Assembly: GCF_000264055.1 (NCBI RefSeq)
Contig: NZ_AJXL01000037.1
Location: 1 to 34,697 of the forward strand
DNA length: 34,697 nt
Direction: 5' to 3'
Source of the DNA: Flavobacterium sp. ACAM 123
GTDB taxonomy: Bacteria; Bacteroidota; Bacteroidia; Flavobacteriales; Flavobacteriaceae
In this document: piece after piece, positions 1 to 8,904 of the stretch
How positions within the stretch are numbered: the stretch's first letter is position 1
Layout: the number at the start of each line of letters is the position of its first letter
The notes under the pieces: model-generated
What the model was told of the DNA's origin: nothing
The model's database searches: none
Seen by the model: only the letters and a program-made list of their open reading frames with translations
Translations under genes and position numbers: made by a program

Positions 1-65
1 TTTTTGCCATTGTCTTGATTTTGTATAGTAAATATAACGAAAAAAATCAAATACTGTAACCAAAA

Positions 66-93
66 AAAACACCCTTCAAAAAAAGGGTGTTTT
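66..93 (-). terminator. Rho-independent terminator of the surface lipoprotein gene
   Basis: Perfect 11-bp inverted repeat (AAAACACCCTT / AAGGGTGTTTT) with a 6-nt loop, 25 bases beyond the stop codon of the minus-strand lipoprotein gene. Read on the minus strand, the stem is followed by a run of T. Confidence 0.85.
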
Positions 94-117
94 AGGGATA
101 TTTATTTATCTCTAAGA

Positions 118-1329
118 TTAGAATCCAACACTCCATCCAGAAGCCCATACTGGCATTCCAGCTCCGTTTCCAGCTCCAGTAGAAGCAGACTCTGAGGTTA
201 CTATTGCAGATACATTAGTGGATACTCCACTTGTTGCAGGTGAAACAGGATTTAATTTCCCTTTAGATTTTACAGCAACATCAGCAATAAAGTTAACGTT
301 TACCGCTTTTAATGAAGTAGGTATGTAGGCGATAGTTTCATCATTTTCAACATTGAAGCCAGTTGCCCATCCGCTGAAAACAAGATTTGTAAAGATCCCT
401 TTAGTACCTCTTCTTAATTTCATTGCATCGTTTTCTAGCCATGTGCCTGAAGTTGGCGCACTTCCTGGTCCTACAAGAGTTAAGTTTGTAATAGAAGGGT
501 TAGCGATAGGTGTATTTAAGTATCCTAATTCAAAGTTATCTGCTTCAATTCCTCTATTTCCTTTTCCGAAATCTAATTTTCCGTACCAGTTTGTGTTTGT
601 TCCAGACCATCCTTCAGTCCAGTCAAATTGGTCATCCTCATTTCCGATAGAAATCAAATTAGATGTATTTACGGTCCCTCCAAAGAATTCTACTCCGTCA
701 TCAGCTCCGTGGAAAAATTCTACATAATCAATTGTAGTTCCTGAACCAACACCAAATAATGAAAGTCCGTTAAATTCTTTTTCACTGTTAAAAGCAGCTC
801 CGGCATATTCAATTCTTAAGTATTTGATAGACCCAGAATTGTCAGCAGAAGCAGTCCCACCGTAGCTTAAATCTGCAACTTCTGATTGGGCAGTTCCAGC
901 ACCACCATTCACACGGTTGATAGGTGCTTTGCCACAGATTACTAATCCGCCCCAGTCGCCAGCTGCTTTTGTAGCTAAACCACTTGTCATTACAACAGGT
1001 TTAGCGGCAGTTCCGTTAATATTTAATTTTCCACCTTGAGCGATCGCGATGTAAGAAGCTGTTCCTCCCGTTCCTTCAATTATTGTTCCTGCAGGAATAG
1101 TCAATGTAGCGCCACTGTTTACTTGAATCTTACCCGTTAATTTATACTTTTTTGTCGCGTCTAAAGTTACTTCCCCCTCGTTTATATCTCCTTGGAAATT
1201 TGTCGCATCTGCGGTAAATGTCGCGGAAGGAGGATTTGTTGGTGTTGGGTTGTCATTAGAAGAGCAGCTTGTTATTAAACCTGTGGCTAACGTTAAAATC
1301 CCGAATAATTTTGCAGTTGATTTTTTCAT
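118..1329 (-). CDS. Surface lipoprotein, beta-helix-like, partner of the TonB receptor (403 aa)
   Basis: The N-terminus is a lipoprotein signal (MKKS..., hydrophobic stretch, lipobox ITSC at about residues 19-22) followed by an Asn/Pro/Thr-rich linker, so the protein should be anchored in the outer membrane. The rest is rich in Gly, Asn, Thr and Ser, with repeating short strands (GDWGGLVICG, IKYLRIEYAG, IDYVEFFHGADDGVEFFGG) that suggest a right-handed beta-helix or other parallel beta solenoid. I recognise no catalytic motif. Similar proteins sit beside TonB-dependent receptors in flavobacteria and are sometimes labelled as transporters without support. It lies downstream of the receptor gene on the same strand, but each has its own promoter and terminator. 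Its promoter resembles those of the Pho genes here, so I infer a phosphate-starvation surface protein that binds or processes a phosphorus-containing substrate. The substrate is unknown. Confidence 0.8.
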   Translation of the reverse strand: MKKSTAKLFGILTLATGLITSCSSNDNPTPTNPPSATFTADATNFQGDINEGEVTLDATKKYKLTGKIQVNSGATLTIPAGTIIEGTGGTASYIAIAQGGKLNINGTAAKPVVMTSGLATKAAGDWGGLVICGKAPINRVNGGAGTAQSEVADLSYGGTASADNSGSIKYLRIEYAGAAFNSEKEFNGLSLFGVGSGTTIDYVEFFHGADDGVEFFGGTVNTSNLISIGNEDDQFDWTEGWSGTNTNWYGKLDFGKGNRGIEADNFELGYLNTPIANPSITNLTLVGPGSAPTSGTWLENDAMKLRRGTKGIFTNLVFSGWATGFNVENDETIAYIPTSLKAVNVNFIADVAVKSKGKLNPVSPATSGVSTNVSAIVTSESASTGAGNGAGMPVWASGWSVGF

Positions 1330-1365
1330 AATAGTGTAATAAAATTTTTATTTGTTTTCTTGGTA

Positions 1366-1410
1366 CAAAGATGCGGTAAGTGTTCTTTTTAGATGTTATG
1401 TAAATATGAT
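1366..1410 (-). promoter_or_regulatory. Candidate Pho-type promoter of the surface lipoprotein gene
   Basis: On the minus strand: ATCAT (1406-1410), N6, ATAAC (1395-1399), N6, AAAGA (1384-1388), N10, then CATCTTTG (1366-1373) as a -7 box. Only the middle repeat is a good match, but the 35 bases 1366-1400 closely resemble the promoter of porin 2: both have CATAAC, then CTAAAAAG, then CTTAnC, ending in nTTTG. Function is inferred. Confidence 0.5.
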
Positions 1411-1566
1411 TGTTGGTTTAACAAAAGGCTACTTTTATATTAACTTAATGTTTCCAGGCTAACTGGAGTTTAACAGTAGGATCTGGGATTTCCCTCTTAA
1501 TGCGTTATGTATTGGGGCTTACTTATCTAAATAGGCTATGGCAAGTTGCCATTTAGTTCTAAATAA

Positions 1567-1594
1567 AAAAGAGCAGCAATTAAGCTACTCTTTT
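1567..1594 (-). terminator. Terminator of the TonB-dependent receptor gene
   Basis: Hairpin AAAAGAG / CTCTTTT with one internal mismatch and an inner AGC / GCT pairing, ending in a T-run on the minus strand, 28 bases past the receptor stop codon. Apart from this and the lipoprotein promoter, the gap 1330-1621 shows nothing I can name. Confidence 0.75.
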
Positions 1595-1621
1595 AGGCGT
1601 TTTGTGGGCGGTGTTGTGTAG

Positions 1622-4370
1622 TTATAATTCGTAATTCAAACTTAAACTTATTGTCATTCCCTTTTTATAGGAAAGTACATTCACGTCACCACTTGCATTT
1701 GTTTGCACTCTGGTGATTGCTGGGTTTAATAAATTTTTTGCTACTAACCCTAATCCTAATTTTTCAGTTAGTTTAGATTTTGTAATAAAGTCCAATGAAC
1801 CAAAAGCTTTGTCAACTAAATCTCCTTTACTACTTGTTCCAATGGCATTCACTCTATCTGAAAAGTAAGAATAAGCTATAGTTGTCGTGAGGTTACTATT
1901 TTTGTCATTCCATTCGTTAAAAAAAGTTAAGTCGGTATTTAATAATAAATCAGATGCTCCAGTAAATTTGCTTTTTGTATTTGTGAAATCCACTTGGTAT
2001 TTTGTTTCTCTATTTACTTTGTCAGCATTTAATTCTTGGTTACTATACAAGTAAGAAGCATTGATTCCTGCAGATAGTTTCTTAGCATTGTGAGAATCAA
2101 TATTAAAAAGTTGTTTTCGGTATTCTACCTCAGCACCAGCAACATAACCAAAGTCTCCCGTGTTGATGTACGAGATGTCATTTGAAGAGGAAGATATTGT
2201 TACTTCATTCATTGGGTTTAGAATGTATTTTCCAAAAGCGGTTACCGAAATCAGCTCATCACTTTTAGGAAACATTTCCCATTTGAGGTCTAAATTATAA
2301 TCATCTGAAGCATATAGATCCTTATTACCCACTTTCACTTGTAGCACTTCTTCATAAATGAACGGTGCTCTTTCTTTAAATTGGGGCAGTGTGTACGTTT
2401 TGCTTAATCCTAAACGTAAATTTTGTTTATCATTTAATTCATATTTCAAAATTAAACTGGGTAAGAAAGCGGTTTTTTCTAATTTGTCCTCACCTATGGC
2501 GCCTAATTGTGTGTTCCAACTTACTTTTTGCGTTATTTGTTCCCCTCTAAGGCCTAGTACTGCAGTTAATTTCTTGAATTTGTATTCCGTATTTGCAAAT
2601 GCGGCGTGTATAGTTTGGTCTCCTCCGTATGTTTGTGGGTCTAAAGCGTTGTATACTTGCGAGTTTCCACGGAAAGTGGCAATAGAGAAAGTGCCGTTGT
2701 CGAAGTTGTCTTGGTTGTAAAACAAATCTAAGTTATTAGGATCAACAATAGTATTGGTGTACCCATTGTTAGCTTTGATATTGAATTGAGTAGCTTGAAA
2801 TCCTCTTGACTTGATTCTTTCATTTAGACCAAAAGTAACTTTTCCTAAAAAATCACCTTCTTCGTTTTTATTAAATTGGTAATCATATGATGCATTTGCT
2901 GCGAGTTCATCTTCTTTTAATTTTTGAAAGTATCTGTGGTTGTCAGGAGCTGAGATGCTTGACAATTGGTAACCTGTAGCCTCTTTTCTAAAAATGTTTT
3001 GGACTCTGTCTGGCATACTTCCATCAATGATATTGTATGAAACTCCCCAATTCAATTTAGAACGTTCGCCAAATTTGCTTTCTCCTAAAATTTGGTTGAT
3101 CCATAAACTGTTTTTTTCGTAGTTAAAACGACGAATTAAGCCATTCCCGTCATTAGCAATATCTACAATGTATCCTGTATACTCTTCTTTGGATTGAGTT
3201 GAGGTATTAATATAAAGTGAATTGAAGCTTACTTTGTTGTTGTTGTTTATTTTGTAACCAATATTAGTCATTCCGGTAGTATTAGTTTCATATTTTAGTT
3301 CCGTATAGTTGTTAAAGTCTTTATTAGCAATTCCGTTGCCGTTAACGCTCGCTTTTGCAGTACCATCACTTTTTGAAGTAAAGTTATTGTTAAAAGAAGC
3401 AGTTGCAAAAAAGCTAAGTCTTCCTTCTGAACCTACATCAAATGACTTCCCCCCAGAGATGCCAAAAGAAGTAGCTATTGGAGTATAATTTTTTAATTGA
3501 AGAGAGCTATAATTGTATTGGGTTAGCGGGTTGTTTGGAATTGATTTGTTTGTAAAACCCAATCCGTCAAAACCTTTTTGCAATTTAAAATCACTTTCTG
3601 CAATTGCATTTGTGTTTGCTTTTGAACCTACCTCAATTTTCAAAAATCCGTTTCCTTTGTAATCTTTTGAAATAATGTCAACATTACCTCCAGCAAAGTC
3701 ACCATATATATTTCCTCCATAGACCTTATCAATAGAAATATACTCCACAATGTCTGTAGAGAAAATTTCAAGGTTTAAGTTTTTCTTTTCAGGATCGTTT
3801 GAAGGAATTGGCAAACCATTCATAGTGGTAGAATTGTATCGATCTCCTAAACCTCTTACAAAGATATTCCCTGAGCCTTCTTGTTTTGTAATACCACTAG
3901 TTTTAGTAACGGCAGTTGCGACATCACTAACTCCTTTTCTTGCTAACTCTTGCGAACCGATGCTTTGTTTTATTTCAACAGCATTCTTCTGGTCCAGTAA
4001 CAAGGCGGTTTCTTTTTGTTTGTTAACAGTTGTAGTGATTATAACATCATCTAGCTTGTAGCTGGACGATCCTAATGCTTTGTTTAGTGTTATTGTTTCC
4101 CCGCTTTTTACTAAAACAGGAACCTCTGTTAATTCGTAACCAATAAAACTATACTGTATGATATAGCTTCCCGCTGGAGCATTAAGTGAATACTTACCAT
4201 CGATATCAGTCGTAACATTTATTTGAGTTCCTTTTAATAATACGTTTGCAAAAGGTAGCGTTTCGTTGTTTGAATCCTTATCAGTTAGTACTCCAGAAAT
4301 AGTACCTTTATTTTGAGAGAAAGCAAGGGCACTCATAAAAAGCGTTAAAATGAACAATGTAAGTTTCATA
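1622..4370 (-). CDS. TonB-dependent outer-membrane receptor with carboxypeptidase-regulatory-like N-terminal domain (915 aa)
   Basis: The protein has a signal peptide (MKLTLFILTLFMSALAFSQ), then a beta-sandwich of the CarboxypepD_reg type (about residues 20-105: GTISGVLTDKDSNNE, ANVLLKGTQINVTTDIDGKY), a plug domain (about 120-240, with NIFVRGLGDRYNSTTMNG and GGNIYGDFAGGNVDI), and a 22-strand-type barrel to a C-terminal YEL. It moves a substrate across the outer membrane using TonB energy. I chose ATG at 4370: an upstream in-frame TTG (4390) overlaps the -7 box and would place the signal peptide seven residues in. The promoter has the Pho-type repeat layout and the gene is divergent from the PhoB/PhoR pair, so I infer uptake of a phosphorus-containing compound under phosphate limitation. 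The substrate cannot be read from sequence. Confidence 0.93.
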
Positions 4371-4387
4371 ATTTGTTTAATTTTTTG

Positions 4388-4432
4388 CAAAGTAATGGTG
4401 TCTTTGTAAAGTCTGCGTTATTGCGAGGTTAC
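4388..4432 (-). promoter_or_regulatory. Pho-type promoter of the TonB receptor gene
   Basis: On the minus strand: GTAAC (4428-4432), N6, ATAAC (4417-4421), N6, TTTAC (4406-4410), exactly 10 bases, then TTACTTTG (4388-4395), one mismatch from TAnnTTTG. The start codon at 4370 follows after a short leader. The layout equals that of the porin 1 and pstS promoters. Confidence 0.65.
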
Positions 4433-4546
4433 TATTATGTTTGTTAAATATTACTAAATAGTTACCAAATCAAATTACGGTTAATACTGACTTTTTGCTG
4501 TTCATTTATTATTACATTTACCAATGCAAACGTAAATTTGCCAAAT

Positions 4547-5230
4547 ATGAAAAAGAAACATACCAAGATTTTACTCGTTGATGACGAACCAGACATTTTA
4601 GAAATTGTTGGGTACAACCTCACTCAGGAAGGGTATCAAGTTTTTACGGCAGCAAATGGAAAAGAAGCGATTGCTAAGGCTAAAAAGGAATTGCCGGATT
4701 TGATCATAATGGATGTGATGATGCCTGAAATGGATGGAATGGAAGCGTGCGAAAACATTAGAAAAGTTCCAGAGTTAAGTAATGTCCTTATTACTTTCTT
4801 GACTGCCAGAAGTGAAGATTATTCACAAGTTGCGGGATTTGAAGCAGGAGCGGACGACTATATCACAAAACCGATAAAACCAAAATTATTGGTCAGCAAA
4901 GTAAAAGCATTGTTACGTCGCTTGAAAGAGAGTGAGCAAGACAGTGGGACCTTAAACGTAGGTGGAATAGAAATAAATCGCGAAGAATATAAAATAGTAA
5001 AGGATAATATCGAAATGGCGTTACCCAGAAAAGAGTTCGAGTTGTTTTATTTGTTAGCGTCTAAGCCAGGAAAAGTATTTAAGCGGGATGAGATTCTTGA
5101 TAAAGTTTGGGGAAATGAAGTGGTTGTAGGAGGAAGAACGATTGATGTTCATATTAGAAAGCTCCGCGAAAAAATAGGGGAAGATTTTTTTAAAACCATC
5201 AAAGGGGTTGGTTATAAATTTGAGGTTTAA
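4547..5230 (+). CDS. PhoB/PhoP-type response regulator, OmpR family (227 aa)
   Basis: An N-terminal receiver domain carries the acidic pair DD in LLVDDEP, the phosphoacceptor Asp56 in LIIMDVMMPEMDG, the switch Thr in FLTAR and Lys108 in YITKPIKP. A C-terminal OmpR/PhoB winged helix follows (about 130-227), with the recognition region around VVVGGRTIDVHIRKLREKIG. It should bind direct-repeat DNA as a dimer when phosphorylated. I start at ATG 4547 rather than the in-frame TTG at 4538. The kinase gene follows after 85 bases on the same strand. The surrounding genes (TonB receptor, pst, porins) and the 11-bp-spaced repeats before them make this the likely phosphate-starvation regulator. The name rests on context as well as fold. 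Confidence 0.9.
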   Translation: MKKKHTKILLVDDEPDILEIVGYNLTQEGYQVFTAANGKEAIAKAKKELPDLIIMDVMMPEMDGMEACENIRKVPELSNVLITFLTARSEDYSQVAGFEAGADDYITKPIKPKLLVSKVKALLRRLKESEQDSGTLNVGGIEINREEYKIVKDNIEMALPRKEFELFYLLASKPGKVFKRDEILDKVWGNEVVVGGRTIDVHIRKLREKIGEDFFKTIKGVGYKFEV

Positions 5231-5315
5231 ATTAACTACAATTAAATTTGTTCGTAAAACAGGGAGGAGGTCTTCTTTATAGACTCGATTAAATAGACAA
5301 CGTACGCAGTGAAAA

Positions 5316-6371
5316 ATGAAAATAAGTTTTAAAAAAACCTATAAGTTTGCCGTAAAATCAGCATTGTATATCACCCTTTTTTCAACGGGATTTGTGATGC
5401 TGCTGGTATCTACTATGCTCAAGTTGCCTTTCCGTAGTCTGTATTTATTTGGTTTTATTTTCATGTTAGTTCTCTATCTCTTTTCATTTATTGTTTTACA
5501 GTATCGAGTAGAGCGTTTTATTTACAGACGCGTAAAAAAAATCTATGATGACGTTTCGCTGTTGGAATCTAGTACATTTATTAACCAACCCATTACTACA
5601 GATATGGAAACCTTGACTAGGGAGGTAAAGAAATTTGCGACTGATAAAAAATTAGAGATTGAAATGCTACAGGTTAGAGAAGAATACAGGAGAGAATTCT
5701 TAGGTAATGTTTCACATGAACTGAAGACTCCTTTATTTACGGTACAGGGTTACGTGTCCACTTTATTAGATGGGGCGATGGATGATAAAGTAATCCGAAA
5801 AAAATATTTAAAACGTGCCGAAAAGGGAGTGGAACGGTTGATTTACATTGTAAACGACTTAGACATGATAAGCAAACTTGAGGTTGGAGATTTGAATTTA
5901 GATATTTCAGAATTTGATATTGTTGAATTAATAGAGAATGTATTTGAACTACTGGAAATGAAAGCAGAAAAAAAGAGAATTACGCTTTCGTTTGAGAACT
6001 ACCATCTCTTACCTAACTATGTACGAGGAGACAGAGATAGAATTCAGCAAATTATCGAGAACCTAATTGTTAATTCAATAAAATACGGAAAACCTGGCGG
6101 GGCAACTGAGGTCTCCGTAGTTAACTTGACAAAAGAAAAGGTGCTAATCCGTATTAGTGATAATGGAGAAGGAATAGAGAAGCAAAATATCCCCCGACTT
6201 TTTGAACGTTTTTATCGGGTAAATAAAAGTGGGTCCCGCTCAGAAGGGGGTTCGGGATTAGGACTTGCAATTGTAAAGCATATCATAGAAGCGCATAAAG
6301 AAAAAATATACGTTGAGAGCGAATTTGGTGTAGGCTCAGAATTTTCTTTTACGGTTGCAAAAAAACAGTAA
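5316..6371 (+). CDS. PhoR-type sensor histidine kinase (351 aa)
   Basis: Two membrane helices (about 13-33 and 42-63) are separated by only a few residues, so there is almost no periplasmic sensor domain, as in PhoR-type kinases that sense through partner proteins. A short linker leads to the HisKA domain with H134 in NVSHELKTPLF. The HATPase domain has an N-box (NLIVNSIKYG), G1 (DNGEGI), F-box (LFERFYRV) and G2 (GGSGLGLAIVKHI). All kinase motifs are intact. It is paired with the response regulator just upstream. PhoU and the Pst transporter encoded at 13-18 kb would be the expected signal input. A hairpin after the stop closes the unit. Confidence 0.9.
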   Translation: MKISFKKTYKFAVKSALYITLFSTGFVMLLVSTMLKLPFRSLYLFGFIFMLVLYLFSFIVLQYRVERFIYRRVKKIYDDVSLLESSTFINQPITTDMETLTREVKKFATDKKLEIEMLQVREEYRREFLGNVSHELKTPLFTVQGYVSTLLDGAMDDKVIRKKYLKRAEKGVERLIYIVNDLDMISKLEVGDLNLDISEFDIVELIENVFELLEMKAEKKRITLSFENYHLLPNYVRGDRDRIQQIIENLIVNSIKYGKPGGATEVSVVNLTKEKVLIRISDNGEGIEKQNIPRLFERFYRVNKSGSRSEGGSGLGLAIVKHIIEAHKEKIYVESEFGVGSEFSFTVAKKQ

Positions 6372-6379
6372 AAAAACAC

Positions 6380-6415
6380 AAAGGGACTGTTCCTAATTTT
6401 ACAGAAACAGCCTTT
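6380..6415 (+). terminator. Probable terminator after the kinase gene
   Basis: Imperfect hairpin: AAAGG (6380-6384), a 2-nt bulge and CTGTT (6387-6391) pair with AACAG and CCTTT (6406-6415). It has no long T-run, so efficiency is uncertain. Confidence 0.45.
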
Positions 6416-6562
6416 GATTGATAGCTCAGAGGTTCGTTTTTTTAATGTTCCTGCTTATCGTATCACCTCTACTTATTGCGAATTCTTAAATTACGCGTAT
6501 CATGTAAATATAGTATGAAAATAGTCTGATTTTAGTGAACCGTATTGAATACCTAAGTTGGA

Positions 6563-7525
6563 CTAACTACATAAGACTATGGAAAGATAAATAGGCATTC
6601 CAAATGTTATATTAAAAGGAAAGGTAATAGCCAATGCCATAGGGAGGAAAATTCCAGGATTTGCCTTTGGAACTGCAATTTTCATGGCGGCTGGTACCGC
6701 AATATATGAGGCACTCGAAGCTAGGACTGCAAAAATAAATCGGTTACCGATGTCATCTGTTATAAAATGACTAAGATACGCAACGACAATTCCGTTTAGC
6801 AGTGGGATGATGATCGCAAATAGAAAGCTGAACCATCCACTTTTGAAAAAGTCATTTAATTTTCTACCGCTCACAATTCCCATATCAAGTAAAAAGATGG
6901 CTAAGAACCCTTTGAACATGTCTGTGGTAAAAGGTTTGATTCCTAGGGCTTGTTGATCACTAGCTAGAAAACCTATAATTAAACTTCCCGTGATTAGCAG
7001 TACACTGCCATTAGTAAAGGAGTGTTTGATAAGAGAACTTATTTTGGTACTGTGAACATCTTTTTTACTGAATAGTCGAATTAAAATCACTCCAACTATA
7101 ATGGATGGAGCTTCCATAAGAGCCATAACGGCAACCATATGACCGCTAAAAGTATAGTTTTGCATTTCTAAGAAAGTAATTGCGGTTACAAATGTGACGG
7201 CACTGACAGAACCATAAGCCGCGGCAATGGCGCCTGAATTGTCGATACTAAAATGCTTTTTAAGAATGAAAAAGCTATAAAGCGGTATTAGCACTGCGAT
7301 TAGAACTCCAAATGCCACTGACCAAATGATGTCAATAGTAAAATGACTGTGTGATAATTCCTGTCCTCCTTTGAAGCCAATTGAGAAAAGAAGGTAAAGG
7401 GAGATGAATTTAGATGAGTTTTCTGGGATTTCTAAATCACTTTTTAGACGTACAGCGATGATGCCGAGTAAAAAGAAGAGTAAGGCTGGATTCGTGATAT
7501 TTTCAAGTAGTAAATCGAAATTCAT
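6563..7525 (-). CDS. sbtA: SbtA-family sodium-dependent bicarbonate permease (320 aa)
   Basis: This is an integral membrane protein with about ten hydrophobic helices in two inverted halves. It has the family start (NITNPALLFFLLGIIAVRLKSDLEIP), the conserved ISLYLLFSIGFKGGQEL region, and in the second half a Gly/Ala-rich stretch FAVLASSASYIAVPAAMK. The known cyanobacterial SbtA imports bicarbonate with sodium. In a heterotrophic flavobacterium the likely role is bicarbonate supply for carboxylases, which is inference. The stop codon of the gene upstream on the same strand lies 16 bases from this start, so it may be co-transcribed with the tsaC-like gene. No SbtB (PII-like) partner is visible. 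A LysR gene 1.4 kb away could be its regulator, as CmpR/CbbR-type proteins are for carbon uptake elsewhere, but the two are not adjacent. Confidence 0.85.
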   Translation of the reverse strand: MNFDLLLENITNPALLFFLLGIIAVRLKSDLEIPENSSKFISLYLLFSIGFKGGQELSHSHFTIDIIWSVAFGVLIAVLIPLYSFFILKKHFSIDNSGAIAAAYGSVSAVTFVTAITFLEMQNYTFSGHMVAVMALMEAPSIIVGVILIRLFSKKDVHSTKISSLIKHSFTNGSVLLITGSLIIGFLASDQQALGIKPFTTDMFKGFLAIFLLDMGIVSGRKLNDFFKSGWFSFLFAIIIPLLNGIVVAYLSHFITDDIGNRFIFAVLASSASYIAVPAAMKIAVPKANPGIFLPMALAITFPFNITFGMPIYLSIVLCS

Positions 7526-7540
7526 TTTTTGTAGGAGAAT

Positions 7541-8501
7541 TTATTTTTTTGTAGCCCTTTCAAGTCGGTCGTTAATGGTTCTTCCCAAACCATGATCAGG
7601 AAATCTTTCGGCGATAATTACATCAAGTTCTAATTGATCGAGTTTATGTAATGCATTGTATAATTGGGCTGCCGCTTCCGTTAAATCTCCAGAAGGGGAT
7701 AAAACGTGTTGTGCTACTATGTTTTTATGTTCAAAACGATCTTGGTAGGTTAACAACCCTATTCTTTTTGTTTCAAATAATACCAGTGATTGAGAAATAG
7801 TTTCTGTTAATACGGTCGCGGTTTTTGGCGCATAATGTTTTGAAAGCATCCCAGGAGCTAATGGCGCTTCTCCTTTGTGTATTTTTATTTTTAATGAGCC
7901 AATAACAGCTTCAATTTCTTCAATTGTTATGGAACCTAATCGATACAAAACTGCTGATTCATCCTCAAAACCAATTATCGTAGACTCTATTCCGCTGCGG
8001 CATTCGCCACCTTCTAAAACAGTCAACGAAGATGTTGCAAAATAGTTCGCTACATGTTCCGCTTTCGTTGGACTTATGGAGCCAAAGGGATTTGCACTTG
8101 GAGCAGCCAGTGGAAAGTCCAATTGTTCTAAAAGAGCTAATGTTACGGGGTGATTAGGAACTCGAACCGCAACAGTATTTTTTCCTGCAGTAATTAAATC
8201 TGGGATGGTACTTTGTTTTTTTAAGACTAGGGTCAATGGTCCTGGCCAAAAGACATCTGCTAACAACTTCGCTTTTTCGGGGACTTCAACAGCAATCTTA
8301 TTTAAATCAGCGACTGATTTGATATGAACGATAAGTGGATTGTAAAAAAGGTCTTTTTTTTAATTCGAAAATCTTTTTTATCGCTTTGTCGCTGAAAGCA
8401 TTACCCGCCAGCCCGTAAACGGTTTCCGTTGGAATAGCAACAATTTCATTTTTATTTAAAAGGGCTGCGGCATCGCGAGATGAAGTGCTGATTAAAGCCA
8501 T
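7541..8501 (-). pseudogene. tsaC: Frameshifted threonylcarbamoyl-AMP synthase, Sua5/TsaC type
   Basis: Two reading frames make one Sua5-type protein of about 319 aa. The first (8501 down to about 8344) encodes the YrdC-domain start with IPTETVYGLAGNAF and FELKKRPF. The second (about 8343 down to 7541) continues YNPLIVHIKSVADLNK, then VFWPGPLTLVLKK, AVRVPNHP, APSANPFGSISPT and the C-terminal Sua5 domain (APGMLSKHYAP). The shift is one extra base in the run of six A at 8344-8349 (T on the coding strand); with five, the frame is continuous. The enzyme makes threonylcarbamoyl-AMP for the t6A modification of tRNAs reading ANN codons and is normally essential. The rest of the sequence shows no decay, so a sequencing error, or a second intact copy elsewhere, is more likely than true loss. 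Confidence 0.85.
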
Positions 8502-8515
8502 GTTTTTTTAAATTT

Positions 8516-8824
8516 TTAAGCTATTGGTTCTAATTTTTTTTCGGGGACTAAGGATATCTGGATAGTTCCTTCTATTTTAAACTCCATGTCGTTTGGGATG
8601 GAGTAATTGATTAAGTCTGTAATGTTTTCAGAAGCAGTGGTAAGCAGCTCAATTCTGCTTTTAGAATGATCCGTATTCTCACTAAATCGGATCTCGTTAC
8701 TGAAATTTTCCAACTGATGAAAGTTGATTTTACTGTTTATTAAACCCAATAAAATTTTCTTTGCCTCTACTGGCGTGTACTGTCCTTCTACTAATTGGAA
8801 TTGGTAGTCTTTTCTTTTTTCCAT
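8516..8824 (-). CDS. Small conserved protein of unknown function upstream of tsaC (102 aa)
   Basis: A soluble protein with no signal peptide and no membrane segment. It opens with MEKRKDYQFQLVEGQYTP and alternates predicted helix (SPVEAKK-type segment near 18-35) with strands ending in FKIEGTIQISLVP. I recognise no family with confidence. It lies 14 bases before the tsaC-like gene on the same strand and is divergent from the LysR gene with an 80-base gap, so it is probably the first gene of the unit small protein - tsaC - sbtA. Codon use and composition match its neighbours, and the reading frame is clean, which supports a real gene. Confidence 0.7.
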   Translation of the reverse strand: MEKRKDYQFQLVEGQYTPVEAKKILLGLINSKINFHQLENFSNEIRFSENTDHSKSRIELLTTASENITDLINYSIPNDMEFKIEGTIQISLVPEKKLEPIA

Positions 8825-8861
8825 TGTTTTATTTTTTGCAAATGTAGAACCGCTAATTCAT

Positions 8862-8901
8862 ATATTTTTATTTATATTTGTAATGGAATATATAAAAATA
8901 T
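8862..8901 (+). promoter_or_regulatory. Promoter and AT-rich inverted repeat before the LysR gene
   Basis: A perfect 10-bp inverted repeat (ATATTTTTAT at 8862-8871, ATAAAAATAT at 8892-8901) flanks a perfect -7 box TATATTTG (8873-8880), just before the LysR start at 8905. LysR proteins often bind such dyads in their own divergent promoter region, so autoregulation is plausible. AT-rich dyads can also arise by chance. Confidence 0.4.
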
Positions 8902-8904
8902 TTT

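Noticed and set aside
353..727. Open frames opposite to or overlapping long genes (for example 353-727, 2358-2720, 17563-17988, 30234-30518)
   Set aside because: They are antisense or out-of-frame to well-supported genes and have no domain or start context.
4495..4547. Pho-box repeats before the response regulator gene
   Set aside because: TAAATTTG (4533-4540) is a good -7 box, but the repeat positions upstream (TTATT, TTTAC) are weak and shifted by one base, and the leader would be almost absent.
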